DNA from: JAICMB01 sp963795935
GTDB lineage: Bacteria > Acidobacteriota > Terriglobia > Bryobacterales > Bryobacteraceae
Assembly: GCA_963795935.1 (NCBI GenBank)
Contig: CAWCJO010000004.1
Coordinates: forward strand, 186,001-250,000
Length of the DNA: 64,000 bases
Reading direction: 5' to 3'
The notes under the pieces are model-generated. The model was not told where the DNA came from. It was given only the letters and a program-made list of their open reading frames with translations, and did not search any database. Position numbers and translations under genes: made by a program. Each line of letters begins with the position of its first letter. The stretch's first letter is position 1. Of the stretch, positions 8,707 through 17,528 are shown one piece after another.

Positions 8707-9017
8707 GCGGTCCTCCGGAAAAGTCCTGAATCATTGTATTACATACAGCATCGGGGGCTTGAAACAATCGCTTGAGAAGTGGAAGGACGCGGAGCATCCG
8801 CACCCGACATCATCGGCGGTCAGCGTCTTCGACGCGATTGCGCGTCCGTTCATGTTAAGGAAAAGACGAAGTCGCCTTTCGGCCATTCGGCCTCGATTTC
8901 CTTCGGCAGGTCCTTGCGCACGGGTTTGAAGTTCACGCGTCTGTGATCTCATACGTAAAACTTGTATAGGATGTCTTCAACCCGTGACAAGAATAAACCT
9001 TCGTTTTTTTTTAACGG
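8707..9017. other. Intergenic stretch, no supported gene
   Basis: The 311 bases hold a likely promoter for the minus-strand gene at 8706 (GTAATACAAT, read on the minus strand). A short minus-strand frame at 8850-8936 encodes a normal-looking peptide (VNFKPVRKDLPKEIEAEW and more) between stops and may be a gene remnant. A run of nine T lies at 9004-9012. Confidence 0.35.
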
Positions 9018-10442
9018 TCACACCATCGCGGCGCCGGCGCCTAAGCCGCATTCCTCGTGGATTGCCTGGATCGCTTTCTCCAACCCATCGCGGCGGACTA
9101 CGATGCTGATGGTCATTTCGCTCGACCCTTGCGCGATCGCGATGATGTTGACGTCCTGGCGCGAGATGGCGCTGAAAATCCGACCGGCAAGTCCCTGCGT
9201 TCCCCTCATTCCCTCGCCCACGACGGCCAGTAATCCGACCTGCCGATCGACATCGAGCGGCTTTAAATAGCCGTGCGCGAATTCCAGCGTCAGCCCGGCT
9301 TCGAGATGCTCCGTAACGCGCTCCACCTCCTCGCGGCGCACCAGGAAACAGAAACTCTGGCGGTAGCTGGAACTTGAGAACGCCAGGACTTCGGCATTGG
9401 CGGCCGCCAGCGCATCGAGAGCCCGCGCCATCACGCGCGTTCCTGTTAACGCGGCGCTGGCCGGTTCAATCGAGATCAACGCGACATCCTTAAGGGACGT
9501 GACGGCCTTTGGGCCATGCCGCGAATCGCTGCGCGCCGGGGCGATTTTCGTACCCGGTTTGTCGAGCGCGAAGCTGTTTTTGCTCCACACGGGAATGCGC
9601 TGGTCCTCGAGCGGCGCCAGCGTGCGCGGGTGCAAAACTTTGGCTCCGTTATAAGCCAGCTCCGCCGCCTCCGCGTAGGTGATCTCATCGAGCACTCGCG
9701 CGGTCGGCACGGAACGGGGATCGGCGCTCATGATGCCGTCGACGTCGGTCCAGATCCACAGCTCGGAGGCGTCGAGAGCGGCGGCCAGAATCGACGCGGA
9801 GAAATCGGAGCCGCCTCTTCCCAGTGTGGTCGGACGTCCATCGAGGGTCGCCCCGTTGAATCCCGTGACGACCGGAAGAACGCCCTGCTCGAGCAGCGGA
9901 CGAATCGCCGCATTGGCCCGCACTCGCGTTTCCGCCGTCAGCGGCGTGGCGTTGCCGAACACCGCGTCCGTGACGATGACCTCCGCCGCGTTCACCGCTC
10001 GGGCCGGGATTCCGCTAGCATTCAAGTATTCCGATAACAGCAACGCCGATAGCCGTTCGCCGATTGCGACCGCTTCGTCCACCGATCGCGGCGGACGCTC
10101 GCCGAGCATGCGGATGCCGTGAGCGATGCGCCGGAAATCGGAAATAAGAGCCTCGATTTCCGAGCTTGCGGCCGCGCGCTCCCGCGGTTTCAAGAGAAGG
10201 CTGCACGTTTCGCGATGGCGCTCGGCGAGCTCGCGCAGGTTCGCGTCCACGCCGCGGTCGTCGCCCGCTTCGGCGTGGCGCAAGGTGTCGAGCAAGAGAT
10301 CCGTTACCTTCGACATCGCCGAAACGACCGCCAGCACCGGCCGTTGGCGGCGCTGTTCTTCGCAGATTTGGGCGGCCACGCGGATGCGCTCCGCCGATCC
10401 CATGCTGGTGCCGCCAAACTTCATCACAAGGAGGTTCTGCAT
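9018..10442 (-). CDS. lysC: Aspartate kinase
   Basis: Aspartokinase of 474 residues phosphorylates aspartate, the first step toward lysine, threonine, methionine and diaminopimelate. The N-terminal kinase motif MKFGGTSMGSAERI is at residues 7-20, the substrate-binding LGRGGSDFSAS loop near 208, and two C-terminal ACT domains (about residues 315-465) end with VGEGMRGTQGLAGRIFSA and NIIAIAQGSSEMTIS, which normally bind the feedback inhibitor. The length fits the monofunctional class of about 450-470 residues. It starts six bases after the stop of cmk and is probably translated from the same message. Confidence 0.95.
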   Translation of the reverse strand: MQNLLVMKFGGTSMGSAERIRVAAQICEEQRRQRPVLAVVSAMSKVTDLLLDTLRHAEAGDDRGVDANLRELAERHRETCSLLLKPRERAAASSEIEALISDFRRIAHGIRMLGERPPRSVDEAVAIGERLSALLLSEYLNASGIPARAVNAAEVIVTDAVFGNATPLTAETRVRANAAIRPLLEQGVLPVVTGFNGATLDGRPTTLGRGGSDFSASILAAALDASELWIWTDVDGIMSADPRSVPTARVLDEITYAEAAELAYNGAKVLHPRTLAPLEDQRIPVWSKNSFALDKPGTKIAPARSDSRHGPKAVTSLKDVALISIEPASAALTGTRVMARALDALAAANAEVLAFSSSSYRQSFCFLVRREEVERVTEHLEAGLTLEFAHGYLKPLDVDRQVGLLAVVGEGMRGTQGLAGRIFSAISRQDVNIIAIAQGSSEMTISIVVRRDGLEKAIQAIHEECGLGAGAAMV

Positions 10443-10448
10443 GGATCG

Positions 10449-11126
10449 TTAATGAGTTCTCTCTTTCCCGTTGGATGTCCGGTCGCGAATGATTTTGAGC
10501 AGCGCCTCCTCCGCTTGCTCCAGCGACAGAGCGGTGGTATCGAGATAGACGGCGTCGGGGGCCTGCACCAGAGGCGAGGCCGGGCGCGTACGGTCGCGGG
10601 CATCGCGCTCCGCCATTTGCCGCGCCACGACGTCGGCGGGCGAATGGATCTCTCGCGCGCGGCGATCGGCCCGCACTTCCGGCTGGGCGTCGAGAAAAAT
10701 TTTGACCGCGGCGTCCGGGAAAACGATGGAGCCGATATCGCGCCCTTCGATTACGGAGGACGACGCCGTCCCGATCTCCCGCTGCTTCTCAACCAGCGCG
10801 CGGCGCACCGCGGCGATCTGCGCGATTTTGGAAGCGGCGTCGGAGATCTCGGGCGCGCGTATGGCGTCGGAAACGTCTTCTTCGTTCAGAACAACAGTCC
10901 GCTCGCCGGCCACAAAGCCGATGCGCGCTTCGCGGGCGAGCTGCTCCAGGCGGTGCATGTCCGAGAGCGCGACGTTGCGGCGCACGGCCCACAGCGCAAT
11001 GGCGCGATACATCGCTCCGGTATCGACGTAAACATATCCCAGTTTGTCGGCGATGCGCCGCGCCAAGGTACTCTTTCCCGCTGCGGCCGGCCCGTCGATG
11101 GCGACGGTGATACGCTTGGTCGTCAA
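10449..11126 (-). CDS. cmk: Cytidylate kinase
   Basis: A 225-residue P-loop kinase that converts CMP and dCMP to their diphosphates. The Walker A loop IDGPAAAGKSTLARRIA is at residues 10-26 and is followed by the family signature LGYVYVDTGAMYRAIAL. The conserved segment VIEGRDIGSIVFPDAAVKIFL lies near residue 130 and a lid region (RADRRARE) follows. The start directly abuts the stop of the TPR gene upstream, and lysC follows after six bases, so these three genes form a tight run. Confidence 0.95.
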   Translation of the reverse strand: MTTKRITVAIDGPAAAGKSTLARRIADKLGYVYVDTGAMYRAIALWAVRRNVALSDMHRLEQLAREARIGFVAGERTVVLNEEDVSDAIRAPEISDAASKIAQIAAVRRALVEKQREIGTASSSVIEGRDIGSIVFPDAAVKIFLDAQPEVRADRRAREIHSPADVVARQMAERDARDRTRPASPLVQAPDAVYLDTTALSLEQAEEALLKIIRDRTSNGKERTH

Positions 11127-12401
11127 CTAATCATGTAAGCATATCCGCTTACTTCTGATCGGGCTTCGAAGAGGCGCCGTCCGGGCCGGCGCGGCGCTGG
11201 CCTGCATCTTCTGCTCCACGGCGGCGAGCTGTTTTTTCGTCGTCTCGGCATCGGGGCTATTCGGCGCTTCCGCCAAATACGCCTTCAGGGCGTCGGCTGC
11301 GCCGGCGTAGTCCTGCCGTCCAGCGAGGAGCGCGGCGAGCAGTTGATGCATGCGCGGAATGGCGTGATCGCTATCCGCTTTCAACCCGGCGCGCACGCTC
11401 TTCTCCGAGTCCGCGTACTGCTTCAGCTCGAAATTCGCAAGCGCGTTGTAGTACCACATTTCCGGAAAGTTTACGGCGTCGAGATGGAGCAGCCGGCCGG
11501 TGGCATCCTTGGCATCCTGCCAGTTGCGCGCGCGAATCGCGATTGCGGCAAGCTGGGCATAAGGATTGACGTACTTTGGATCGGCAGCGACGGCTTGCTC
11601 GTAGGCTTTCTTCGCCGCTTCGTCGTTGTGGTTGTGGTCATGCACTTCGCCGAGCTCGTACCAGGCGACGGCGTACTTGGGATAAATGGCCGTCGCTTTT
11701 TCGAGCTCTTTCCGCGCGTCCTCCCACTTGTTCTTCTTCATGTCGGCCGAGGCCTTCTCGAACGCTTTTCTGGCGTCTTTCGGGGCCAGCGCGGTCGTGG
11801 CGCTGATCGTGGTCCCTTCCACATTTCCTACATGATGAAGTACGATCGTGCCGACATCGGGGTCGTCCAGCGAACGGTGATTGGTGAGATCGAGGGTGCT
11901 CGAACGGTAACCGGCCAAAACGGCGTTCAGCGAGCATCCCATAAGCGCCGTAGTGCGTTGGATGCCTGAAGAGGACATCGGACCGGCGCCGTTCATGCCG
12001 CCCACGCCGTTCATGCCGCTGTTGCGCCCGAGGGAATCCTCGCTCGCGTCGGGCATGACGCCGAGTTGTTGGCCGAGTTGGAAACTGAACTGCCCTTTGC
12101 TGTCCGTGTACCCCTGCGTGTGCGGGTTGGTCCTGCAGATCATTTGAATGGCGACGGATTGCGGAGGCGGCGTGCCGTCGTCCAGCATGACCTTTCCAGA
12201 AAGGAAAATAGGACGTTGCGAACCCTCGTTGGGCATCGTCGTCGTGGGCGTGTTCGTCGGAAACCGGCTGTTATTACCGATGCCGGTGTTGGAACTCGGA
12301 AGCGTCGGCGAGGGGCTGGAAGGCCGGCCTACTCCCTGCGCAAAACTGCAAATTGAAAGGGCGAATATCGCCGCCATGGAACAAGCGGACTGGAAACGCA
12401 T
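11127..12401 (-). CDS. Exported TPR-repeat protein with carboxypeptidase-regulatory-like N-terminal domain
   Basis: A protein of 424 residues. After a signal peptide comes a Ser/Pro/Thr/Asn-rich linker, then a beta domain (IFLSGKVMLDDGTPPPQSVAIQMICR and CNRTNPHTQGYTDSKGQFSF-like strands) that resembles the carboxypeptidase-regulatory/SdrD-like folds, and from about residue 205 tandem tetratricopeptide repeats (ARKAFEKASADMKKNKWEDARKEL-type helices). The very end appears frame-shifted: moving one frame gives AGPDGASSKPDQK and a stop at about 11152, a more natural tail. A TATAAT at 12416-12421 and a GGGGGGAT binding site precede the start. Function is unknown; TPRs suggest a protein scaffold in the periplasm. 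Confidence 0.7.
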   Translation of the reverse strand: MRFQSACSMAAIFALSICSFAQGVGRPSSPSPTLPSSNTGIGNNSRFPTNTPTTTMPNEGSQRPIFLSGKVMLDDGTPPPQSVAIQMICRTNPHTQGYTDSKGQFSFQLGQQLGVMPDASEDSLGRNSGMNGVGGMNGAGPMSSSGIQRTTALMGCSLNAVLAGYRSSTLDLTNHRSLDDPDVGTIVLHHVGNVEGTTISATTALAPKDARKAFEKASADMKKNKWEDARKELEKATAIYPKYAVAWYELGEVHDHNHNDEAAKKAYEQAVAADPKYVNPYAQLAAIAIRARNWQDAKDATGRLLHLDAVNFPEMWYYNALANFELKQYADSEKSVRAGLKADSDHAIPRMHQLLAALLAGRQDYAGAADALKAYLAEAPNSPDAETTKKQLAAVEQKMQASAAPARTAPLRSPIRSKRICLHD

Positions 12402-12415
12402 AGATCCCCCCAGCC

Positions 12416-12421
12416 ATTATA
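12416..12421 (-). promoter_or_regulatory. -10 box (TATAAT) of the TPR-cmk-lysC run
   Basis: On the minus strand a perfect TATAAT lies 14 bases before the ATG at 12401, inside the 54-base gap after the transpeptidase gene. It indicates that the three-gene run has its own promoter. Confidence 0.5.
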
Positions 12422-12455
12422 GGCCGTTCGGGTGTTCAGTCCGGCCGCGAAACCG

Positions 12456-13673
12456 TTACCGGCAGCACATCTGGGTCGAGATCAGCGCCAGGGGCGAGGT
12501 GACCTGCGTGGGCCCAAAATAGTTTTCCTGCGAGAGGTTCTTGTAAACCGCGCCGGCCACGCCGGCGGCAATGGGTCCGCTGACGGGCCGGCCGCCGGTG
12601 AGCAGCACCACAACGACGATCTTCTTCGCTCCGATCTCGTTGAACGATCCGAACCAACCCAGGTGGGTCGGCGATTTGCGGTCAGTGCACGTGCCGGTCT
12701 TGCCGAAAACGGGTTCGTTGGGGTTATAATCGGCGCGGCGCGCGGTCCCGAACTCGACGGCGCCCATCATGCCGGGTTTGATCTCCGGAATCCATTGGGC
12801 GATTTCAAGGCGGCGCTTGACGCGGGGCACGAACTGGGCGATCTCGTCCGGCGACCGGGGGTGCTGCAGATAGAACAGAGTGCCGCCGTTGGCAATGGCC
12901 GATACCAAATCGGCCAATTCCAGAGGCGTGACGTTAAAGCCCATTCCGAAGCTGGTCATCATGCCGACGCCGCCCTCCGCTGGTGGAGGCGGCGCTTCGG
13001 CGACCGTACCCGGTTCCTCTTCGTCGATGGTGCTGGCCTTTTCGCCGAGGCCGAACAGCTTGGCATACTCGGTGATTCGCTCGAACCCTAATTGCACGCC
13101 CACGTTGGCGAAATACAGATTATTCGAATGGGCGATGGCTTCGGTCAACGTCATCCGCCGCGGAGCAGCGGCCTGCATCAGCGTGTCGCGATTGATAACG
13201 CCCTCGTTGAGTCCGGCAAGCGCCGCGACCAGCTTGATGGTCGAGCAAGGCTCGAACCCGCTCTTATAGGCGAGCTTCTGGTTGACGATCGACAGGATGC
13301 GGCCGGTAATGGGATCGGCCACCACGATCGTGCCGTTGAAGGGACCCAGGGCTTGCACGGCGGCGCGGCGGACGATGAGATCTTCGCCGTCGACCAGGTC
13401 CCCGGCCGTCGAATCTCCGAAGGTCGGCTCCGTCCAGGGGCTCATGACGAAGCGCGCTCGCGGCAGGCGCGAAAGATGGGAGACGGGGTGATGGGCAACG
13501 GCGACAAACCGGACGGATGTCGCGCTGGTCCGCGCGCGCGCTATCCGCCTGCCCGTATGCACGGCCGCGTGCGAGCGTCGTTTTTTCTTTGTCGTGGCCC
13601 CGAACATCGGGGCGCTAATCAGGCCTAAGGCCAGTAAGAAAGTTAAGAGCCGTGAAATCCTCTGAAAGTGCAT
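12456..13673 (-). CDS. Penicillin-binding transpeptidase-domain protein
   Basis: A protein of 405 residues with a signal/anchor segment (residues 5-25) and a penicillin-binding transpeptidase domain that would cross-link peptidoglycan stems outside the membrane. All three active-site motifs are present: STIK at residues 144-147 (nucleophile Ser144), SNN at 183-185 and KTGT at 325-328. There is no glycosyltransferase domain and the N-terminal pedestal is short, unlike FtsI or SpoVD, so it may be a stand-alone transpeptidase related to class D/PBP-A-like enzymes. A Lys/Arg-rich region sits just after the anchor. The B3 lactamase gene is 7 kb away and not linked. Confidence 0.85.
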   Translation of the reverse strand: MHFQRISRLLTFLLALGLISAPMFGATTKKKRRSHAAVHTGRRIARARTSATSVRFVAVAHHPVSHLSRLPRARFVMSPWTEPTFGDSTAGDLVDGEDLIVRRAAVQALGPFNGTIVVADPITGRILSIVNQKLAYKSGFEPCSTIKLVAALAGLNEGVINRDTLMQAAAPRRMTLTEAIAHSNNLYFANVGVQLGFERITEYAKLFGLGEKASTIDEEEPGTVAEAPPPPAEGGVGMMTSFGMGFNVTPLELADLVSAIANGGTLFYLQHPRSPDEIAQFVPRVKRRLEIAQWIPEIKPGMMGAVEFGTARRADYNPNEPVFGKTGTCTDRKSPTHLGWFGSFNEIGAKKIVVVVLLTGGRPVSGPIAAGVAGAVYKNLSQENYFGPTQVTSPLALISTQMCCR

Positions 13674-13764
13674 GCCATCCCTATGCGATGTTTAAATTCG
13701 GGAAAATGGTCGATCCGGTTCAGCAACAAAGTTCCTAACATTATGTAGTATCGGCAGTTTCGAG

Positions 13765-14508
13765 TCAAGCTGCAGTCCACCCACCATCTATCGTTACCAC
13801 CGACCCATTGACAAACGCCGCCTCCGGCGAGGCCAGATAGAGCGCCATAAAGGCGATCTCCTCCGGCCGTCCCACTCTGCCGATCGGCTGACGCTGATTC
13901 AGTTCCGCTCGTACCTTTTCCTTCTCGTGCTTATGATACTTCTCCAGGTACGCCTCTACGAAAGGCGTATCCACCGTAGCGGGGCAGATGCAATTTACCC
14001 GGAACTCCGTCGGATAATCGACCGCCAACTGCCGCGTCATGGCCACTACGGCGCCCTTCGTGGCGCAATAGGCGAAACGCTTTTTCACCCCGATCAGCCC
14101 CGCAACGGACCCGATATTCACAATCGTGCCATGCGAAGCGATCAGGAAGGGCAGGGCGCTCCGCGTCATCAGAAACGTACCATCAACATTGACGCGAAAG
14201 AGCTGCCGCAGGTCACCCAGTTCCGTCTGCTCTACGCCGCCTACCAGTCCAATTCCAGCATTATTTACCAGGATATCAAGATTTTGTAATGTTGAAAACA
14301 GATTTTTAACGGCGGCTTCGTCCGCAACGTCGCAGACGACTGCCCGGGCCTTCGGCAACTCGGCCGCGAGCGCCTCAGCACGGGGGCGGTCAATGTCGAC
14401 AACGAGGATTTCCGCTCCAGCGGCGCTGAAGACGCGGCAGATCGCCTCGCCGATGCCGCTTGCGCCGCCCGTGACTAACGCTACCCGGTTGGTGAGTTCA
14501 AAAGGCAT
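13765..14508 (-). CDS. Short-chain dehydrogenase/reductase (SDR)
   Basis: A classical SDR of 247 residues. The NAD(P)-binding TGGASGIG loop is at 14-21, the NNAG motif near residue 86, the catalytic Ser in NIGSVAGL near 136 and the YCATK catalytic Tyr/Lys near 150. The Asp-containing end of the second strand (VVDIDRPRA) suggests NAD preference. The C-terminal GSVVTIDGGWTAA is typical of oxidoreductases acting on alcohols or sugars. The substrate cannot be told from sequence. It stands alone, with the transpeptidase gene downstream on the same strand after 91 bases. Confidence 0.9.
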   Translation of the reverse strand: MPFELTNRVALVTGGASGIGEAICRVFSAAGAEILVVDIDRPRAEALAAELPKARAVVCDVADEAAVKNLFSTLQNLDILVNNAGIGLVGGVEQTELGDLRQLFRVNVDGTFLMTRSALPFLIASHGTIVNIGSVAGLIGVKKRFAYCATKGAVVAMTRQLAVDYPTEFRVNCICPATVDTPFVEAYLEKYHKHEKEKVRAELNQRQPIGRVGRPEEIAFMALYLASPEAAFVNGSVVTIDGGWTAA

Positions 14509-14515
14509 TCATCTT

Positions 14516-14560
14516 CAGAGTACCTGGCTCCAGAGTACCTGGCTCCAGAGTACCTGCCCG
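14516..14560 (+). repeat. Three 15-bp tandem repeats
   Basis: CAGAGTACCTGGCTC occurs at 14516 and 14531, with a third copy at 14546 that differs in its last bases. They lie between the divergent SDR and VOC genes, just outside the SDR start codon, and could be protein-binding iterons or replication slippage. Confidence 0.8.
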
Positions 14561-14579
14561 CCGCCTCCGCTGGAGGTTA

Positions 14580-14585
14580 TATAAT
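14580..14585 (+). promoter_or_regulatory. -10 box (TATAAT) of the VOC gene
   Basis: A perfect TATAAT lies nine bases before the ATG at 14595 and there is no Shine-Dalgarno sequence, pointing to a leaderless transcript. Confidence 0.5.
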
Positions 14586-14594
14586 TCCGAACGT

Positions 14595-15500
14595 ATGTCT
14601 TTCGCCATCTTTCGCGCCAGCCTCTGTTGCGGGATTCTGGCCTCCTCGCTCGCGGCGCAACCCGCGCCGGCCACGCCGCCCGAGCCGTTGGCCCATTTTC
14701 ATCATCTGCACTTGAACACCACCGATCCCGCAAGGGACATCGATTTCTACACCAAGCACTTTAATTGTGAACGCGCCAAATTCGCCGGCGCCATGGATGC
14801 CGTCTGGGCGCAGAAATCCTGGATTTTGTTTACCAAGGTCAGTTCGCCGGCGCCTTCCGAAATCTTGTCCACCATTTGGCACTTCGGCTGGGGCGCTCCG
14901 GACATGCCCAAGGAATACCAGCGCCAGCTCGACATGGGCGCAAAGTTCGAGACGCCCCTCACCGATATAAGCGATATCGGCGGCGGCAACGCCAAGGGCG
15001 TGTTCTTTTTTGCGTATGTGATCGCTCCCGACGGCAATCTCATCGAGTTGAACACGGCGCGCTCGGACCGCTTTGGACATATCCATCTATTGAGCGCCGA
15101 TCCGGTCGCCGCCGCCGGGTGGTATTCCAAGCACTTCGGACTCCCCGCGCGCTACCAGCGCGAAAGCCGGGTTTACCGCGGCGTTCATATCGGCCCTTCG
15201 GCCTCCATCACTATCGACAATGTGAATGTCATCTTCTATCCGTTGCAGTACGCCAAGGATGCCTGGCCGAAACTGTGGGGCGATCGCACCGAACTGGAGC
15301 CGACGAAGGGCCGCGTGGTCGACCACATCGGTCTGAGCGTGGACAATCTCGACGCTTCCGTCGAGCGGTTGAAGAGCGAAGGAATTGCCGTCACCGATGC
15401 GCCTCGCAGCATTCTCGGGGGGAAGGTGAAATTCGCCTTCATCGAGGGTCCCGATAAAATGCGCATTGAGTTAGTGGAGGGACAGGCGCACAAGGATTGA
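14595..15500 (+). CDS. Exported protein with two VOC (glyoxalase-like) domains
   Basis: A protein of 301 residues with a signal peptide (about 1-22) and two vicinal-oxygen-chelate modules. Module one starts LAHFHHLHLNTTDPARDIDFYTKHF and ends with APDGNLIELN; module two starts RFGHIHLLSADPVAAAGWYSKHFG and ends with EGPDKMRIELVEG. The His at the start of each module and the Glu near each end are the usual metal ligands. VOC proteins include dioxygenases, glyoxalases and resistance proteins; export from the cytoplasm and the tandem arrangement do not point to one of these. The gene is divergent from the SDR gene. Confidence 0.82.
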   Translation: MSFAIFRASLCCGILASSLAAQPAPATPPEPLAHFHHLHLNTTDPARDIDFYTKHFNCERAKFAGAMDAVWAQKSWILFTKVSSPAPSEILSTIWHFGWGAPDMPKEYQRQLDMGAKFETPLTDISDIGGGNAKGVFFFAYVIAPDGNLIELNTARSDRFGHIHLLSADPVAAAGWYSKHFGLPARYQRESRVYRGVHIGPSASITIDNVNVIFYPLQYAKDAWPKLWGDRTELEPTKGRVVDHIGLSVDNLDASVERLKSEGIAVTDAPRSILGGKVKFAFIEGPDKMRIELVEGQAHKD

Positions 15501-16054
15501 CGTCGCGTATGGCACGGCTTGCCGACCGCGCGGCTCAGAACTTTGGGCGGGCACACTTCGGCCCCGCGAGTGTCAGAAAACATTTAGAACAGCTTGACCC
15601 CGGCCGATCCCACGTACGAGACCGGCCGAGGCGCCCGATTGTCCGCATTGGATGAAGACTTACCAAAATAACGTTTTGGCAGTATCTTGCCAGAAGCGCT
15701 AGACGGGGTACAGGCTCAATGCCCATTCCCGCAGACCTCTCTCCTGAATGTCCAAGCTTGGTTGTCGGCTGCACGTCATATGCTGACCGCCGGGAGCAGC
15801 TCCCACCGGTTCACAGCGATTCGATCTGCACTCCCCATGTTTGTGGGGGCCACGCCGGCCGGTTTTTCGTAGGCGATTCGGTTGGCCAACCTATTTCCCT
15901 CGCCTTAGAGGGTCAGTTCGGGTATTCAGCCCGTTCCAAATTCAACTGTACCATGGCGGATGCTAGCGATTAGGTGTAAGTTTCTGAAAGCGAAGGAGAA
16001 AATAGTTGTCACCCGGGGTTTTCGCCGCGGCCGTTCCGGGTGGTGGCCGAGCGG
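15501..16054. other. 554-base stretch without a supported gene
   Basis: No frame here has the look of a real protein. Two small hairpins sit side by side: CCAAAA-TAACG-TTTTGG and TGGCA-GTATCT-TGCCA, within about 15663-15693. They may be a remnant of a small element or a processed RNA structure. Confidence 0.35.
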
Positions 16055-16447
16055 TCAGCGGGCGAACAGCGAGACCCGGGCGCGATGGCCTTTGGATAGT
16101 TTTTCATCGCTGGTGTATAGAACCGAGTTGGTTGCCTCCGCCAAAGCTATGTAGGCGGCGTCGTAGGCGGTAAAGTTGTGCCGCAGTTCCCAAATACGGC
16201 GCAGCAAAGGCGTATGCGGCAAGCGTTGCGCCGGGAGCAACGCCAGTTCCGTCAAAAACTGCTCGCTTCGATGGGAGTCGACGCGTCGGCCCGCCGCAAG
16301 GCTTCTTATCGCGCTCACAACTTCCACGTCGAGCAAATGCGGAGCAATAAACGAATCGTCGCGCGCGGCCAGATCGCGTCTCAGGGACTCTGCCAAGGGG
16401 CCGTTCGTGAGCAGCTCTACAACCACGGACGCATCCAAAACAATCAT
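16055..16447 (-). CDS. vapC: PIN-domain toxin, VapC/FitB type
   Basis: A 130-residue PIN-domain ribonuclease, the toxin of a type II toxin-antitoxin pair. The acidic metal-binding residues are all visible: Asp in MIVLDASVVVELL at residue 5, Glu in LDVEVVSAIRSL, and the two Asp of TAYDAAYIALAEATNS and YTSDEKL. The start at 16447 overlaps the antitoxin stop by four bases (ATGA); an upstream extension of 28 residues would lie inside the antitoxin and is rejected. Family members cleave tRNA or rRNA when the antitoxin is degraded. Confidence 0.9.
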   Translation of the reverse strand: MIVLDASVVVELLTNGPLAESLRRDLAARDDSFIAPHLLDVEVVSAIRSLAAGRRVDSHRSEQFLTELALLPAQRLPHTPLLRRIWELRHNFTAYDAAYIALAEATNSVLYTSDEKLSKGHRARVSLFAR

Positions 16448-16674
16448 CCGGCATCCCGCAACTTGCGTATGATTTGCGCGGCGCTCCGCTTGGTCGAGAT
16501 CGGCCTGGCCTGCTGCGCGCGCTCCAGCCACTCGCGCATGGACGGCCGCTCCGCGGCGCGCTCCAATTCCCGCTTTATGAACTCGGAGAGGCTCATGCCG
16601 TCGCGAGCGGCGCGAGTTTTCAGCGTTCTGTGCACCTGGTCGGGAACGTCCCTCACCTGAATCATCTTCGACAT
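16444..16674 (-). CDS. Ribbon-helix-helix antitoxin, FitA/VapB type
   Basis: A protein of 76 residues. The N-terminus MIQVRDVPDQVHRTLKTRAA is a FitA-like ribbon-helix-helix DNA-binding motif, followed by the helix SLSEFIKRELERAAE and a flexible C-terminus (RPSMREWLERAQQ) that would wrap around the PIN toxin. It precedes the toxin and would repress the operon. A TATATG hexamer (minus strand, 16683-16688) lies eight bases before the ATG, overlapping the operator region, so the message is near-leaderless. Confidence 0.88.
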   Translation of the reverse strand: MSKMIQVRDVPDQVHRTLKTRAARDGMSLSEFIKRELERAAERPSMREWLERAQQARPISTKRSAAQIIRKLRDAG

Positions 16675-16682
16675 GCTTTCAG

Positions 16683-16707
16683 CATATAAAACATGCGCCG
16701 CGCATGT
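16683..16707 (-). promoter_or_regulatory. Promoter and palindromic operator of the toxin-antitoxin operon
   Basis: ACATGCG at 16691-16697 and CGCATGT at 16701-16707 form a perfect 7-bp inverted repeat with a 3-base centre (CCG). It directly adjoins the -10-like TATATG (minus strand) in front of the antitoxin. A second, looser GCAT...ATGC pair spans 16682-16696. The position and symmetry fit autoregulation by ribbon-helix-helix dimers. Confidence 0.55.
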
Positions 16708-16853
16708 CCATTCGGGCCTGCGCCGGTGTGCGGATGCGCGGCGTTATGCTGCGATCGCCAGTTGCGGCTGAATCGCCGATTCGGAGGAATCCACATCCAC
16801 GCGTCGCCGACTAACCGGCCATTGGACAATGAGCGGATGCTTCGAGGGACCCG

Positions 16854-17528
16854 TTATTCGCGCCGCTCGGTTCGCCGCGGCAAAAGCGTTTCCGGAACGC
16901 CCGCAACAACGGAAAGCCACTCAACCTGGAAGTGCCCCTTGTAACCAAACAGCCGCCCCCAAATTCGGTTTTTTACCGCCACTTCGATCCGAAAGCGGTT
17001 CTCGGTCTCGTCGTACCATTCGCAAACATCCGCAACGCCCGAAAAGAGCATAGGGAATGAGAATGCCGCCGTCCCTTCGTAGAAGCGCTGTGCGCCGGAC
17101 CGCAAACGCAGACCCCCATTGGAAGCGACGCTGAGATCGATATCCACCGCGAGGTGTTGATGAGTGCCCAGATAATCGACTATGCAGTGCCGTTGCTCGC
17201 TGTAGATCATGTAGGCATCAAAGCGCCGCGGACGCTTGGTATGGAAGGTGCGTATCCAAGTGATCGTCTCTCGCCCCAGGGCATCCAGATAGCTGTAATT
17301 TACAATCTGAAAAGGTACGTCGCGACCGCTCTCTGGGAACATGATGCGGCGCCAGGAGCCCACGCACAAGAAAGGCAGCGTGTACGGTAGTCCATGCCAG
17401 ATTTCTTCCATAACGCCAGTGCCAATCGAAGCGGTGTTGTCTTCGCTGCAGAAACCGAAGCGGCGCTGTACTTCAGGGTGCAGGCGCGCGAAATCCGAGC
17501 CGAGAGCGCGCTCGTAGATAGATTTCAC
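16854..17528 (-). CDS. DUF4166 domain protein
   Basis: A protein of 224 residues from a GTG at 17528 that overlaps the upstream stop by four bases (GTGA). It begins VKSIYERALGSDFARLHPEVQRRFGF, which matches the start expected for DUF4166 proteins; a longer upstream frame is only a shadow of the neighbouring gene. Conserved-looking parts include GTGVMEEIWHG, PFLCVGSWRRIMFPESGRDVPF and GRLFGYKGHFQVEW at the end. Family members are often encoded beside or fused with DoxX-like membrane proteins, as here. The biochemical role is unknown. Confidence 0.8.
   Translation of the reverse strand: MKSIYERALGSDFARLHPEVQRRFGFCSEDNTASIGTGVMEEIWHGLPYTLPFLCVGSWRRIMFPESGRDVPFQIVNYSYLDALGRETITWIRTFHTKRPRRFDAYMIYSEQRHCIVDYLGTHQHLAVDIDLSVASNGGLRLRSGAQRFYEGTAAFSFPMLFSGVADVCEWYDETENRFRIEVAVKNRIWGRLFGYKGHFQVEWLSVVAGVPETLLPRRTERRE

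Noticed and set aside
8850..8951. Short minus-strand frame VNFKPVRKDLPKEIEAEW as a gene
   Set aside because: About 30 residues between stops, no binding site or recognised family; kept only as a possible remnant.
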